Assembly: GCF_025144725.1 (NCBI RefSeq) | Contig: NZ_JALXKS010000035.1 | Span: 1-36,471, forward strand | Source of the DNA: Brevibacterium sp. p3-SID960 | GTDB taxonomy: Bacteria; Actinomycetota; Actinomycetes; Actinomycetales; Brevibacteriaceae | Length of the DNA stretch: 36,471 nt | Direction: 5' to 3' | Shown here: in pieces, positions 23,058 to 31,711 of the stretch | Numbering within the stretch: the stretch's first letter is position 1 | How the letters are laid out: the number at the start of each line of letters is the position of its first letter | The notes under the pieces: generated by a model | The model's input: the letters and a program-made list of their open reading frames with translations, nothing else | The model's database searches: none | Told to the model about the DNA's origin: nothing | Position numbers and translations under genes: made by a program

Positions 23058-24581
23058 TCAGAACAGCGCGGCGGCCTTGATGACCGTCTGCACGAGTCCG
23101 TAGAGCAGGCTGGCGCACACGACACCGGCGAGAACCACGGCGGTGGTGGCGTGGAAGCCGCCGTTCTGCGCGTCCTCATCGCGCATATGCGCCCGCGCCT
23201 CTTCGGCTGCCACCGCGTCCGGATCCGGTCGGCCCTGCGCGGCGGCGACGACCTCCTCTGACTCGTGGTGCTTGGCATTAACCGGGCGGACGAGCGCGTT
23301 GGCAATGAAGCCGATGGCCAGCACGCCGACCATGATGTACAGCGAGAGGCTGTAGAGATCCTGGCCGGATTTGCCGGCCGCAGCCTGCGACTCGACGACG
23401 AGGTTGACGATGAGCGGGCCGGCCACACCGGCCGCCGCCCAGGCGGTCAGCAGCCGGCCGTGGATCGCGCCGACCTGGTACACGCCGAACAGGTCGCGCA
23501 GGTAGGCCGGGATGGTGGCGAAGCCGCCGCCGTAGAACGACAGGATGATGAGGGTTGCGATGAGGAACAGGAACAGCGAGCCGCCGCCGACGACGGCCAC
23601 CGCGAGGTACAGCAGCAGCCCGAGGCCGAGGTAGACGATGTAGATGTTCTTGCGCCCGATGTAGTCCGACAGGCTCGACCACACGAACCGGCCAGCCATG
23701 TTCGTCAGCGACAGCATGCCGACGAACCCGGCAGCTGCGGCCGCGGTGATCTGCGGGAAGTAGTCCTGGATCATCGGCGCGGCGTTCTCCAGGATGCCGA
23801 TGCCGGCGGTGACGTTGGTGAACAATACGATCCACAGCAGCCAGAACTGCGGAGTCCTGATCGCGGAGTTCGCCGAGACGTTCTTCGTCGTCTGCATCGG
23901 CTTCTCCTTCACCTTGGAGGGGTCCCAGCCGGCAGGCTTCCAGTCCGGATGCGGGACGCGGATGCAGTAGGCGCCGCCGGTGATGACGAGTGCGTAGACG
24001 ATCGCCAGGGTGATGAACGTCGGGATGATGCCGTTGACGAGCTGCTCGGGCTCAGGCCCGCCGCCGAAGTGGGCCATGAGTGCGTTCGAGGCCGGACTGG
24101 CGATGAGCGCACCGCCGCCGAAGCCCATGATCGCCAGGCCAGTCGCCAGGCCCGGACGGTCGGGGAACCATTTGATGAGCGTCGATACCGGAGAGATGTA
24201 GCCGATGCCCAGGCCGATGCCGCCGATGAATCCGTAGCCGAGGTAGACGAGCCACAGCTGTCCGGTCGAGATCCCGAAGGTCGCGACGATGAAGCCGGTG
24301 ACCCAGCACAGTCCGGCCAGCGCCATCGACTTGCGCGGCCCGGCCTTCTCCACCCAGGTGCCGCCGAAGGCGGCGGAGAGCCCGAGCATGAGGATCGCCA
24401 GCGAGAAGATCCAGCCGACGGCCACCTCGCGCACGGCGAAGTGGTCCATGAGCGGAGCTTTGAAGACGGAGAAGGCGTACACCTGGCCGATGCACAGGTG
24501 GATGGCCAGGGCCGCGGCGGGAATGAGCCACCGATTGAACTTGGGGGAAGCGACGATGGCTTCGCGGTCGAGAACACCCAC
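23058..24581 (-). CDS. OFA-family major facilitator transporter
   Basis: A 507-residue MFS protein of the oxalate/formate antiporter family. Landmarks: LCIGQVYAFSVFKAPL in the first helix, the MFS loop VEKAGPRKSMALAG, GFIGGIGLGIGYISPVSTLI with KWFPDRPGLATGLAIMGFGG, and SSLSDYIGRKN in the second half. Twelve helices plus an additional C-terminal one after an acidic loop (residues 440-485) are visible. Substrate is a small organic anion; which one is unknown. It starts at GTG 24581 with AAAGG 8 nt upstream. FdhD 4 kb away makes formate thinkable, but nothing links them directly. Confidence 0.85.
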   Translation of the reverse strand: MGVLDREAIVASPKFNRWLIPAAALAIHLCIGQVYAFSVFKAPLMDHFAVREVAVGWIFSLAILMLGLSAAFGGTWVEKAGPRKSMALAGLCWVTGFIVATFGISTGQLWLVYLGYGFIGGIGLGIGYISPVSTLIKWFPDRPGLATGLAIMGFGGGALIASPASNALMAHFGGGPEPEQLVNGIIPTFITLAIVYALVITGGAYCIRVPHPDWKPAGWDPSKVKEKPMQTTKNVSANSAIRTPQFWLLWIVLFTNVTAGIGILENAAPMIQDYFPQITAAAAAGFVGMLSLTNMAGRFVWSSLSDYIGRKNIYIVYLGLGLLLYLAVAVVGGGSLFLFLIATLIILSFYGGGFATIPAYLRDLFGVYQVGAIHGRLLTAWAAAGVAGPLIVNLVVESQAAAGKSGQDLYSLSLYIMVGVLAIGFIANALVRPVNAKHHESEEVVAAAQGRPDPDAVAAEEARAHMRDEDAQNGGFHATTAVVLAGVVCASLLYGLVQTVIKAAALF

Positions 24582-24680
24582 TGAGGAGGCCTTTCAAAAG
24601 TGGTGGGACACGCAATCGCCGCTCGACTGCCACTGCGGTGTGGGAATGTCGTCGGCGCATGCGCTGGAGCAGTGGTTCCG

Positions 24681-24710
24681 ACGTTATCCAGCTTCTCTGA
24701 CGCCGGTCAA
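24681..24710 (-). promoter_or_regulatory. Candidate promoter of the MFS gene
   Basis: On the minus strand TTGACC (24710-24705) and TAACGT (24686-24681) are 18 nt apart, giving a leader of about 90 nt before GTG 24581. Both boxes fit actinobacterial sigma-70 promoters well. The rest of the 198-nt gap shows nothing else I can name. Confidence 0.45.
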
Positions 24711-24779
24711 CAGCGTTCGGTTTCAATCCGGTGACGGTTCTCACCTGCGCCGCCGGCCCGACTGACTGTGCGCAGTGGC

Positions 24780-25595
24780 TCAGTTCTCGATGGCGCGCAG
24801 CCGCACTCCCGCCGGGTAGGCGTCCAAGGTGTCGGGCAGCCCGGCGCGCCGGCCGGACATGTAGGTTGCCAGCACCCGCCCGGTCTCGGTGGCTCCCGGC
24901 GCCGAGGCGTCGGTCACCGGGGCGAGTCCGAGGCGATTGAGGGTCTGGCGGGAGACGGCGTGCGGGGAGTCGAACAGGGCGCTGGTGCCCGGCCGTTGCT
25001 GCAGGATCCGGTCGGCGACGAGCCCGAAGTGCGTGCAGCCGAGCACGATCCCCGAGGCGGTCGGGGGAGTGGCGGTGACCGCGGCGGCGATCGCCTCGTC
25101 GATGCGGGCCTCATCGGCGGCGTCGATCGCGTCGGCTAAGCCGTAGCAGGGCACCTGGTGGACGGCGACGCCGGAGGCGAACTCGGCGATGAGCCCCTCC
25201 TGATAGGCCGAGCGGGTGGTCGCTCGTGTCGCCCAGACGGCGAAGGCCTCTCCGGTGGCCGCGGCGGACTTGATCGCCGGCACAGTGCCGATGATCGGGG
25301 TGCCGGGCTCGTAGACTTCGCGCAACCGCTCCAGGGCGTGGACGGAGGCGGTGTTGCAGGCGACGACGATCGCATCGGGCTGCCAGGGGCTGAGCGCATT
25401 GGCCGACTGCAGTGCGCGCTCAGCCACCACCTCGGGGTCGAGTGCCCCGTAGGGCATCCAGTCCGGGTCCATTGCGAGCACGAAGTCGGCGGCCGGGTAC
25501 TGGTGGTGGAGTGCGTCGGCGTAGCTGACGAGCCCGAGCCCGGAGTCGATGATCCCGATGACCGGGCGGGTGCGCGTTCCGGGACTGGGCGTCAT
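24780..25595 (-). CDS. murI: Glutamate racemase (MurI)
   Basis: Makes D-glutamate for peptidoglycan. The two catalytic cysteines are in VVACNTASVHALERL and VLGCTHFGLV; the N-terminal IGIIDSGLG and MPYGAL segments match the fold. The family's usual SGVGG is SGLGL here and the D-T-A-R-x-PYG segment is DPDWMPYG, so this is a diverged member. It has 271 residues, a normal length. ATG 25595 lies 1 nt after the stop of the HAD gene with AAAGG 6 nt upstream, so the two form an operon. A related Asp/Glu racemase with another role is possible. Confidence 0.85.
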   Translation of the reverse strand: MTPSPGTRTRPVIGIIDSGLGLVSYADALHHQYPAADFVLAMDPDWMPYGALDPEVVAERALQSANALSPWQPDAIVVACNTASVHALERLREVYEPGTPIIGTVPAIKSAAATGEAFAVWATRATTRSAYQEGLIAEFASGVAVHQVPCYGLADAIDAADEARIDEAIAAAVTATPPTASGIVLGCTHFGLVADRILQQRPGTSALFDSPHAVSRQTLNRLGLAPVTDASAPGATETGRVLATYMSGRRAGLPDTLDAYPAGVRLRAIEN

Positions 25596-25596
25596 G

Positions 25597-26337
25597 TCAG
25601 GCCTTTCCGTGGTAGGTCGTGCCGATGCCGGCGGGGAAGTCGTTGGCGACCGCGGCATTGTCGCCGGCGAGGCTGTCGGTGCTCGTCAGGCCGGGTGCCG
25701 GCACCCGGACGGCCGCAAGCTCGCCGGTCGGCTCTGAGGTCAGGAGTGTGCGGCGCGCAGGTGCCGGTACCGCGCGGCGGTAGGTGAAGTCGCGGATGAG
25801 GGAGAAGTGGTCTTCGCCCAGCCCCTGGGAGAACTCGGGGGCGATCATGAGCAGCCGTGAACCGTACTTCTGCTCGAAGTGCGCGCGGGTCTCAGGGGCG
25901 GTGAGGTCGTCGTCGATCCAGATCGCGCGGCCCTCCTCGTTCGCGGCGAACCACTCCTCGACGGCGCGGGCTTTCCACCATTCGTGCGGGTCGTTGGCGA
26001 ACCGGTTGTAGGTGTCATCGGGCATCGGAATGACCTCGAAGCTGGAGCGGAATCCGAGCTTCGGCTCGATTTCGGTGCGGCAGCGCTGCGACCACGTCGA
26101 CAGCCACACGATGTCGACGAGCCGGCGGCGGGTGAGCCGGTCGAGGAAGCGCACGACCCGCGGCCGGAAATGCAGTTCGTAATGCCAGGCGCGGACCTTC
26201 CGGCGGCGTTCGCGCAGGAACCGCAGTCCGGTGACGGGGTAGGAATTCAGCACTCCGTCGACGTCGAGGAACAGGGTGACATGACGGGCGGCACGGCGCG
26301 CTGAAGCGCCGGTGTCTCGCAGGTCTGCGATCGTCAC
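25597..26337 (-). CDS. HAD-like hydrolase domain protein
   Basis: A 246-residue protein. VTLFLDVDGVLNSYPVTG near residue 20 is HAD motif I with the two aspartates, IVWLSTW is motif II-like, and IWIDDDLTAPE is motif IV. It resembles small HAD domains annotated in actinobacteria without known substrate. The last 60 residues after FTYRR look disordered. It starts at GTG 26337 with GAGGAGGGAA about 6 nt upstream; the nearer ATG is in another frame and stops at once. It is followed directly by murI. Phosphatase activity is likely, substrate unknown. Confidence 0.75.
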   Translation of the reverse strand: MTIADLRDTGASARRAARHVTLFLDVDGVLNSYPVTGLRFLRERRRKVRAWHYELHFRPRVVRFLDRLTRRRLVDIVWLSTWSQRCRTEIEPKLGFRSSFEVIPMPDDTYNRFANDPHEWWKARAVEEWFAANEEGRAIWIDDDLTAPETRAHFEQKYGSRLLMIAPEFSQGLGEDHFSLIRDFTYRRAVPAPARRTLLTSEPTGELAAVRVPAPGLTSTDSLAGDNAAVANDFPAGIGTTYHGKA

Positions 26338-26425
26338 GCCATTTCCCTCCTCATCTATAGCCTAGTCCGGGCGCGGCTGCGAGCGAAGCCCCTGGGGCAG
26401 AGGCCGACTGTGCCATCATTCGGGT

Positions 26426-27856
26426 ATGACGATTCACGACGCTGGCCTGCACACACTCACCATCGCCGAGGCGGTGGCCGCCTTCCGCACCCAAGACCTC
26501 ACCCCCACGACGTACCTGGAGGCGTGCATCCGGCGCATCGAGGCCCTAGACGACACCTTCAACGCCGTCATGGACATCATGGCCGAACCCGCCCGCGAGG
26601 CCGCAGCCGCCGCAACCGAGGCCTATCGCGCTGGCGGGCGCGGCCTGCCGCCGCTGCTGGGGATCCCGCTGCTCGTCAAGGAGCAGCACGATGTCGCCGG
26701 CTGCTCGGCGACCCGCGGGTCGCAGGCGCTCGCCGGTCGGGTCGCTGCCGCCGACCATCCGATCGTCGCCCGGCTGCGGGCGGCTGGGGCGATTCCGTTC
26801 GCCCGCACGACCACGCCCGAGATGTCATGTGCGACCTTCACGCAGACCCGCGAGTGGGGCATCACCCGCAACCCCTTCAATCCCGAGCGCACCCCCGGCG
26901 GATCCTCCGGCGGCTCCGGTGCAGCGGTCGCGCTCGGCTACGCCCCGCTGGCCACCGCCAGCGACATCGCCGGCTCGACCCGCATTCCAGCGGCATTCTG
27001 CGGCCTGCCCGGCTTCAAGACCCCTTTCGGCCGCACCCCGGCCGCCCCACCGCTCAACCAGGACTGGTACCGCGGTGATCACATCCTCGCCCGCACCGTC
27101 GCCGACACCGCCCTGGCCACCGGCATCATCTGCGGGCTCGACCCCACCGACCACGGCACCGTTCCGACGCCGCAGCCCTATCCGGGCCCGGACGGCCTCC
27201 TCTCAGGCGACCTCACCGGTTTGCGGATCGGCATCAGCCCGGATCTCGGCTGCTACGACGTCGACCCGAATGTCGCCGCCGGCCTGCAGCGTGCCGCCGA
27301 TGCGCTGACTGCCGCGGGTGCGCAGGTCGCCGATATCGACCTCAGTCTCAGCCTCGCAGACATCACCGACGCCTCGATGGCTCACTACGGGCACTTCCTG
27401 GCGGGCAACATCCGCCGCATGACCGGCAGCCGCACCGAGCTGCTCGAACCCTATACGCAGCACTTCCTCGAACTCACCCAGCGCTGGGCCAGCCGGTTCT
27501 CCGTCGTCGACTCCCTCGTGATTGAGAACCGCATCCAGACCCAGATCGCTGCTGCGCTCTCCGACGTCGACGCGTTCCTGACCCCCACCTCGGGGGTGGC
27601 GAGTCTGGCTGTCGACGACTTCTACCTCGACGGCCTCGACGGATGCGAGTTCTACTGGCAGCGGCATATGACGGTGCCGTTCAACATCGCCAACCGGCTG
27701 CCGGTCATGGCGATGCCGACCGGGCTCGCCGCCGATGGCGTGCCGGCGAGCGCGCAGGTCGTCGGCCGTGCCTATGACGATGCCACCGTCTTCCGGATCG
27801 CCGCCGCACTCGAAACCCGGCTGCCGGCCCTCACTCCGGAGGTGTCACCGCGGTGA
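26426..27856 (+). CDS. Amidase signature family hydrolase
   Basis: A 476-residue amidase with the Ser-cisSer-Lys triad: lysine in PLLVKEQHDVAG, the cis-serine in TPGGSSGGSGAAVALGYAP, and the nucleophile in ASDIAGSTRIPAAFCG, where the family's DxGGS is DIAGS. Members hydrolyse amides from small molecules to Glu-tRNA. The absence of gatC/gatB nearby and the divergent C-terminal half argue against GatA. The ATG at 26426 lacks a Shine-Dalgarno; CATCAT stands 6 nt upstream. It is convergent with an amino-acid permease, so an amide-derived substrate taken up by that permease is conceivable but unproven. Confidence 0.85.
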   Translation: MTIHDAGLHTLTIAEAVAAFRTQDLTPTTYLEACIRRIEALDDTFNAVMDIMAEPAREAAAAATEAYRAGGRGLPPLLGIPLLVKEQHDVAGCSATRGSQALAGRVAAADHPIVARLRAAGAIPFARTTTPEMSCATFTQTREWGITRNPFNPERTPGGSSGGSGAAVALGYAPLATASDIAGSTRIPAAFCGLPGFKTPFGRTPAAPPLNQDWYRGDHILARTVADTALATGIICGLDPTDHGTVPTPQPYPGPDGLLSGDLTGLRIGISPDLGCYDVDPNVAAGLQRAADALTAAGAQVADIDLSLSLADITDASMAHYGHFLAGNIRRMTGSRTELLEPYTQHFLELTQRWASRFSVVDSLVIENRIQTQIAAALSDVDAFLTPTSGVASLAVDDFYLDGLDGCEFYWQRHMTVPFNIANRLPVMAMPTGLAADGVPASAQVVGRAYDDATVFRIAAALETRLPALTPEVSPR

Positions 27857-27860
27857 CACC
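27841..27860. terminator. Perfect 20-bp palindrome over the amidase stop codon
   Basis: GGTGTCACCGCGGTGACACC reads the same on both strands. As RNA it folds into an 8-bp stem with a CGCG loop. It spans the TGA of the amidase gene and precedes the convergent permease gene end by 65 nt. A terminator is the simplest reading, though there is no T run; a protein-binding site is the alternative. Confidence 0.35.
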
Positions 27861-27924
27861 GGTGACGACCATGTCGTCGCAGCCGCGCTCACGAGTGCGA
27901 TCCGGCCACCGCCTCGGGCCCGGT

Positions 27925-29397
27925 TCACCAGGCGGGACTGTCGGTGCCGCGACGGGCCCGGATCTTCTCCAGCAGTCGGTCTTCAGCATCGGGGCCTGCG
28001 TGGATGCCGCCGGGCACGCGGAGCATGAGGATGAGGCCAGCGAGCATCCACATGCCGAACATGAGGTAGGACTGCCAGTCGAGGGTGACCGAGAGCGGGG
28101 TGAGCTTCGGGATGTACATGACGAACAGCACCGCGGTGAGCACGACGGCGACGACGCCGATGGCCATGCCGCCGTTTCCGGCGCCGCCGATGCGCATCGG
28201 ACGTTCCATGTCCGGTTCGCGGCGACGCAGGATGAGGAAGGTGATCGAGACCATGCAGTAGGTCAGCACGATCATCGGCGAGCCGGCGTCGACGGCCCAG
28301 CCGAGCATCGCGGTGCCGAGGAACGGGGCGGCAGCGGAGAGCACGCCGATGAACAGCAGCGCGTTGACCGGGGTGCCGTACTTCGGGTGGAGGACGGCGA
28401 ACCACTGCGGGATCATGCCCGAACGGGCCATCGCCCACATGAGGCGGGAGGAGCCGATGAGGAAGGCGATCCACGAGGTGATGATGCCGGCCAGACCGCC
28501 GGCGATGACGATCTTGCCCATGAGGTCCGAGCCGAACATCGCCGCGACCGCATCGGCGGTGGCGAGATCGAGGCCGACGAGCTGATCGGCCGGCAGGGCG
28601 AGTGAGGTCGTGAAGATGACGACGAGGTAGAAGATGACGGCCATGACGACGGAGAAGACGACGAGGCGGGCGATCTTGCGCGGCGGGATGCGGATCTCCT
28701 CAGCCGACTGCGGGATGACGTCGAAGCCGACGAACAGGAACGGCACGACGGCCAGCACGAGCATGAACCCGCCGACGCCGCCGTGGAAGAGCGGTTGGGT
28801 ATTGGCGGTGTCGCCGCCGACGAACGCGCCGGCGATGAGCACGAGGGCCACGAGCAGCAGGAAGGACACGACGAAGGTCTGCACCAGCGAGGTCATCTTG
28901 ATGCCGCGGATGTTGAGCCAGGTGAGCAGCACCGCGGTGATCGAGCCGATGAGCGCCCAGGTCAGGTGGACGTCGAAGCCGGCGACCGTCCACAGGTGGA
29001 TGTGCTCGATGTTGGGCACCAGGTAGGTCATGGTGCGCGGCACGGCGACGGCCTCGAACATGACGACGCCGATGTATCCGCCGGTGATGCCCCAGGAGCC
29101 GAGCATCGCCAGGCGCGGGCCCATGCCGCGCATGAGGTAGTTGTGCTCTCCGCCGGCGTGCGGCATCGCGGCGACGAGTTCGGAGTACACGACGCCGACG
29201 AAGCCCATGATGACACCGCCGGCGGCGAAGGCGAACAGTGCACCGAGCGTTCCGGCGTCATCGAGCCAGCCGCCGGTCAGCACGATCCAGCCGAAGCCGA
29301 TCATCGCGCCGAAGCCGATGAAGAGGACGTCGACCGTGCCGAGCGCCTTGACGAATCCGTGGCCCCGATCCTCGGGTGCAGATTGTTCGTGGGTCAT
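27925..29397 (-). CDS. APC-superfamily amino acid permease
   Basis: A 490-residue membrane protein with twelve hydrophobic segments. FIGFGAMIGFGWIVLTGGW in helix 1 is the APC motif, followed by VVYSELVAAMPHAGGEHNYL in helices 2-3. PFLFVGFDVIPQSAEEI and SSRLMWAMARSGMIPQWF are also typical. It imports an amino acid or related amine, specificity unknown. The ATG at 29397 has AAGGAAG 8 nt upstream. It is divergent from the potassium transporter genes across 150 nt and convergent with the amidase. Confidence 0.9.
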   Translation of the reverse strand: MTHEQSAPEDRGHGFVKALGTVDVLFIGFGAMIGFGWIVLTGGWLDDAGTLGALFAFAAGGVIMGFVGVVYSELVAAMPHAGGEHNYLMRGMGPRLAMLGSWGITGGYIGVVMFEAVAVPRTMTYLVPNIEHIHLWTVAGFDVHLTWALIGSITAVLLTWLNIRGIKMTSLVQTFVVSFLLLVALVLIAGAFVGGDTANTQPLFHGGVGGFMLVLAVVPFLFVGFDVIPQSAEEIRIPPRKIARLVVFSVVMAVIFYLVVIFTTSLALPADQLVGLDLATADAVAAMFGSDLMGKIVIAGGLAGIITSWIAFLIGSSRLMWAMARSGMIPQWFAVLHPKYGTPVNALLFIGVLSAAAPFLGTAMLGWAVDAGSPMIVLTYCMVSITFLILRRREPDMERPMRIGGAGNGGMAIGVVAVVLTAVLFVMYIPKLTPLSVTLDWQSYLMFGMWMLAGLILMLRVPGGIHAGPDAEDRLLEKIRARRGTDSPAW

Positions 29398-29547
29398 GAA
29401 TCCAACTTCCTTGTCGCTCTCATCGGCCGAGGCTTCACGTGGCCGAGAAAAATCACCGTGCTGCTGAGCGCAGCGGCCAGTCTGTGATTAGGATTACGCT
29501 GTGCTGAGAGAAACGATAACCCATCACCTACTCCGGTCTGGACGGTA

Positions 29548-30867
29548 GTGTCCCCTCCGGCACGGATCATCGTCGGCTTCGCCGTGGTCATCACTATCGG
29601 CACGGCCTTGCTGATGTTGCCTGCAGCCACCACGGCCCCGGGCGGCATCGGCGTCATCGACGCGCTGTTCACCACCACCTCGGCATTCTCCGTCACCGGG
29701 CTCGTCGTCCTCGACACCGGCGGGGACTTCACTCTCTTCGGCCAGGTCGTCATCCTCGCGCTCATCCAGATCGGCGGGCTCGGCGTCATGGTCTTCACGA
29801 TGCTGCTGGCGATGCTCGTCGCCCGCCGCACTGGTCTGCAGCTGCGTCAAACGGTCGCTGCCGAGACGAAGACTGAGGACTTCGGCGGGCTGCGGCCGAT
29901 GGTGCTGCGGATTCTCGCGTTCTCGGCCGTGACCGAGGCGGTGGTTGCCTGCCTGCTCAGCATCCGGTTCGCCACCCGGTATGCCGACACTCCCGGTGAG
30001 GGGATCTACCACGGCATCTTCCATGCGATCTCGGCGTTCAACAACGCCGGGTTCGCGCTGCGGGCCGACTCGATCATGCCCTATGTCGGGGACCCCTTCA
30101 TCAGCCTGCCGATCTGCCTGGCCGTCATCATCGGCGGGATGGGCTTCCCGGTGCTCACCGAACTCGCCTACCGCTACCGGTTCCCGATGCGCTGGTCGAT
30201 GACGACCCGCATCGTCGTGTGCCTCACCCCGATCATGCTCGTCGCAGGCACCCTCTTCCTGCTCGCCCAGGAATGGTCGAACGAGGCGACGATGGGTCAC
30301 CTCAACGGCTGGCAGAAGCTGCTGGCGGCGTTCTTCCAGTCGACGATCGCGCGGACCGCCGGGTTCAACTCGATCGACATCGCCGAGATGCACCCGGTGT
30401 CGTGGTTCGGCCTGGACATCCTCATGTTCATCGGTGGCGGCCCGGCCGGCACTGCTGGCGGTGTCAAGCTCACCACCGTCGCGGTGCTTGCGGCGATGAC
30501 GTGGGCGGAGATCTCCGGCCGGCGCACCGTCGTCCTCTTCGGCCGGCGGGTCTCGCGGTTCGTCCATCGTCAGGCGACGACGGTCATCGTGCTGGCGCTG
30601 ACCCTCATCGTCTCGGCGACGATGGCGATCATGCTCATCGACCCGCACCTCGGGTTCGATCAGGTGCTCTTCGAAGTCGTTTCCGCGTTTGCGACTGTCG
30701 GACTCTCGACCGGGATCACTGGCGACCTGCCGCCGGCTGCGCAGTGCATCATCATCTTGGTCATGGCCACCGGCCGCATCGGCCCGGTCATGCTCGCCTC
30801 GGCGCTGGCGCTGCGACAGCACCGCGAGCACCACGAACTGCCCAAGGAACGCCCGCTCATCGGCTGA
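29548..30867 (+). CDS. ktrB: TrkH/KtrB-family potassium transporter, membrane subunit
   Basis: Ion-conducting subunit of a potassium uptake system. Four pore loops carry the selectivity glycines: TSAFSVTGL, SAFNNAGF, ARTAGFNS and FATVGLSTG. GGGPAGTAGGVKLTT is the gate/intramembrane loop. At 439 residues it matches KtrB rather than the longer TrkH. It starts at GTG 29548 with no obvious ribosome site; no better in-frame start exists upstream. The regulatory RCK subunit follows 40 nt downstream, making a two-gene operon. Confidence 0.92.
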   Translation: MSPPARIIVGFAVVITIGTALLMLPAATTAPGGIGVIDALFTTTSAFSVTGLVVLDTGGDFTLFGQVVILALIQIGGLGVMVFTMLLAMLVARRTGLQLRQTVAAETKTEDFGGLRPMVLRILAFSAVTEAVVACLLSIRFATRYADTPGEGIYHGIFHAISAFNNAGFALRADSIMPYVGDPFISLPICLAVIIGGMGFPVLTELAYRYRFPMRWSMTTRIVVCLTPIMLVAGTLFLLAQEWSNEATMGHLNGWQKLLAAFFQSTIARTAGFNSIDIAEMHPVSWFGLDILMFIGGGPAGTAGGVKLTTVAVLAAMTWAEISGRRTVVLFGRRVSRFVHRQATTVIVLALTLIVSATMAIMLIDPHLGFDQVLFEVVSAFATVGLSTGITGDLPPAAQCIIILVMATGRIGPVMLASALALRQHREHHELPKERPLIG

Positions 30868-30907
30868 GCCTCCCCGCCTGCCGACCACCTCCTGAAAGGA
30901 TCCGCCC

Positions 30908-31639
30908 ATGAATGACACCCACGTCCCGTGGCGTTCGAAGGCCCGCACGTTCTTCACCGGCGACCCGACGCCGATGGCCGAGCACGGTGCTGTCGTCGTC
31001 ATCGGGCTCGGCCGCTTCGGCGCCTCGCTGGCCCGTGAGCTCACCTCGCTCGGCGTCGATGTCGTCGGCATCGACCGGTCCGAAGCCGTCGTCGAAGCGC
31101 TGCGCGATGAGCTGCCGTTCATCACCTGTGCTGATGCCACCCAGGACGCCGCGCTGGCCGAACTCGGCGTCGCTGAGGCCAGCAGGGTCGTCGTCGCCAT
31201 CGGCACGGACCTGGCAGCGAGCATCCTGACGACTTCGCGGATCATGCGCAGCGGTCATCGGCGGATCTGGGCTAAGGCCATCACCGAAGCGCATGCGGAG
31301 ATCCTCGCGCAGCTGGGCGTCAAGCAGATCGTCAACCCAGAAGACGATATGGGCCGACGGCTGGCGCACCTCATCCGCGGGCACATGTCCGATTTCCTGC
31401 GGATCGACAGTGACTATGCGATCGTGCGCACCCAGCCGCCGGTGCGGGTGCTCGGCCAGCCGCTGAGCGCGCTCGGGCTGCGCGGGACGCATGGGGTCAC
31501 CGTCATCGCCGTCAAGCATCCCGGTGCCGGGTGGGCGAACACGGACGGTGGGACGGTGCTGGAGGCTGATGATGAGATCATCATCGCCGGTGCCCCCGAT
31601 GCCGTCGAGCGCTTCAGCGCCCTGGACAAACACGTCTGA
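30908..31639 (+). CDS. ktrA: TrkA/KtrA-family RCK potassium uptake regulator
   Basis: Cytoplasmic nucleotide-binding subunit that gates the KtrB channel. Residues 27-145 are the RCK_N domain with VVVIGLGRFGASLARELTSL (Rossmann motif), DVVGIDRSEAVVEAL and CADATQDAALAELG; residues 160-243 are the RCK_C domain (LGQPLSALGLRGTHGVTVIA and DEIIIAGAPDAVERF). It has 243 residues. ATG 30908 has AAAGGATC 5 nt upstream. A strong hairpin follows the stop. Confidence 0.93.
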   Translation: MNDTHVPWRSKARTFFTGDPTPMAEHGAVVVIGLGRFGASLARELTSLGVDVVGIDRSEAVVEALRDELPFITCADATQDAALAELGVAEASRVVVAIGTDLAASILTTSRIMRSGHRRIWAKAITEAHAEILAQLGVKQIVNPEDDMGRRLAHLIRGHMSDFLRIDSDYAIVRTQPPVRVLGQPLSALGLRGTHGVTVIAVKHPGAGWANTDGGTVLEADDEIIIAGAPDAVERFSALDKHV

Positions 31640-31651
31640 GCCTGCGGTGCA

Positions 31652-31686
31652 GCTGAGCCCGCCGCGACCTCGGCGGCGGGCTCAGC
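31652..31686. terminator. Strong hairpin terminator between ktrA and the DUF4352 gene
   Basis: GCTGAGCCCGCCGC and GCGGCGGGCTCAGC form a perfect 14-bp stem with a 7-nt loop (GACCTCG). It lies 12 nt after ktrA and 26 nt from the end of the convergent gene, and is symmetrical, so it can serve both. No T run is present, as is common in actinobacteria. Confidence 0.85.
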
Positions 31687-31711
31687 GCAGGTGGACTCGG
31701 CGAACGAGTGC

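Noticed and set aside
23265..24584. 439-residue plus-strand frame opposite the MFS transporter
   Set aside because: Charged shadow of a hydrophobic protein; the membrane helices on the minus strand are unmistakable.
26388..26398. Small palindrome GCCCCTGGGGC before the amidase
   Set aside because: Five-base arms of G/C only are expected by chance in this composition.
29398..29547. Promoters for the APC permease and ktrB
   Set aside because: Some A/T-rich hexamers exist (TTATCG-N17-TAATCC on the minus strand) but none is good enough to list.
29524..31245. 573-residue minus-strand frame opposite ktrB and ktrA
   Set aside because: Arg/Asp/Gly-rich shadow; the opposite strand encodes a clear potassium transporter.
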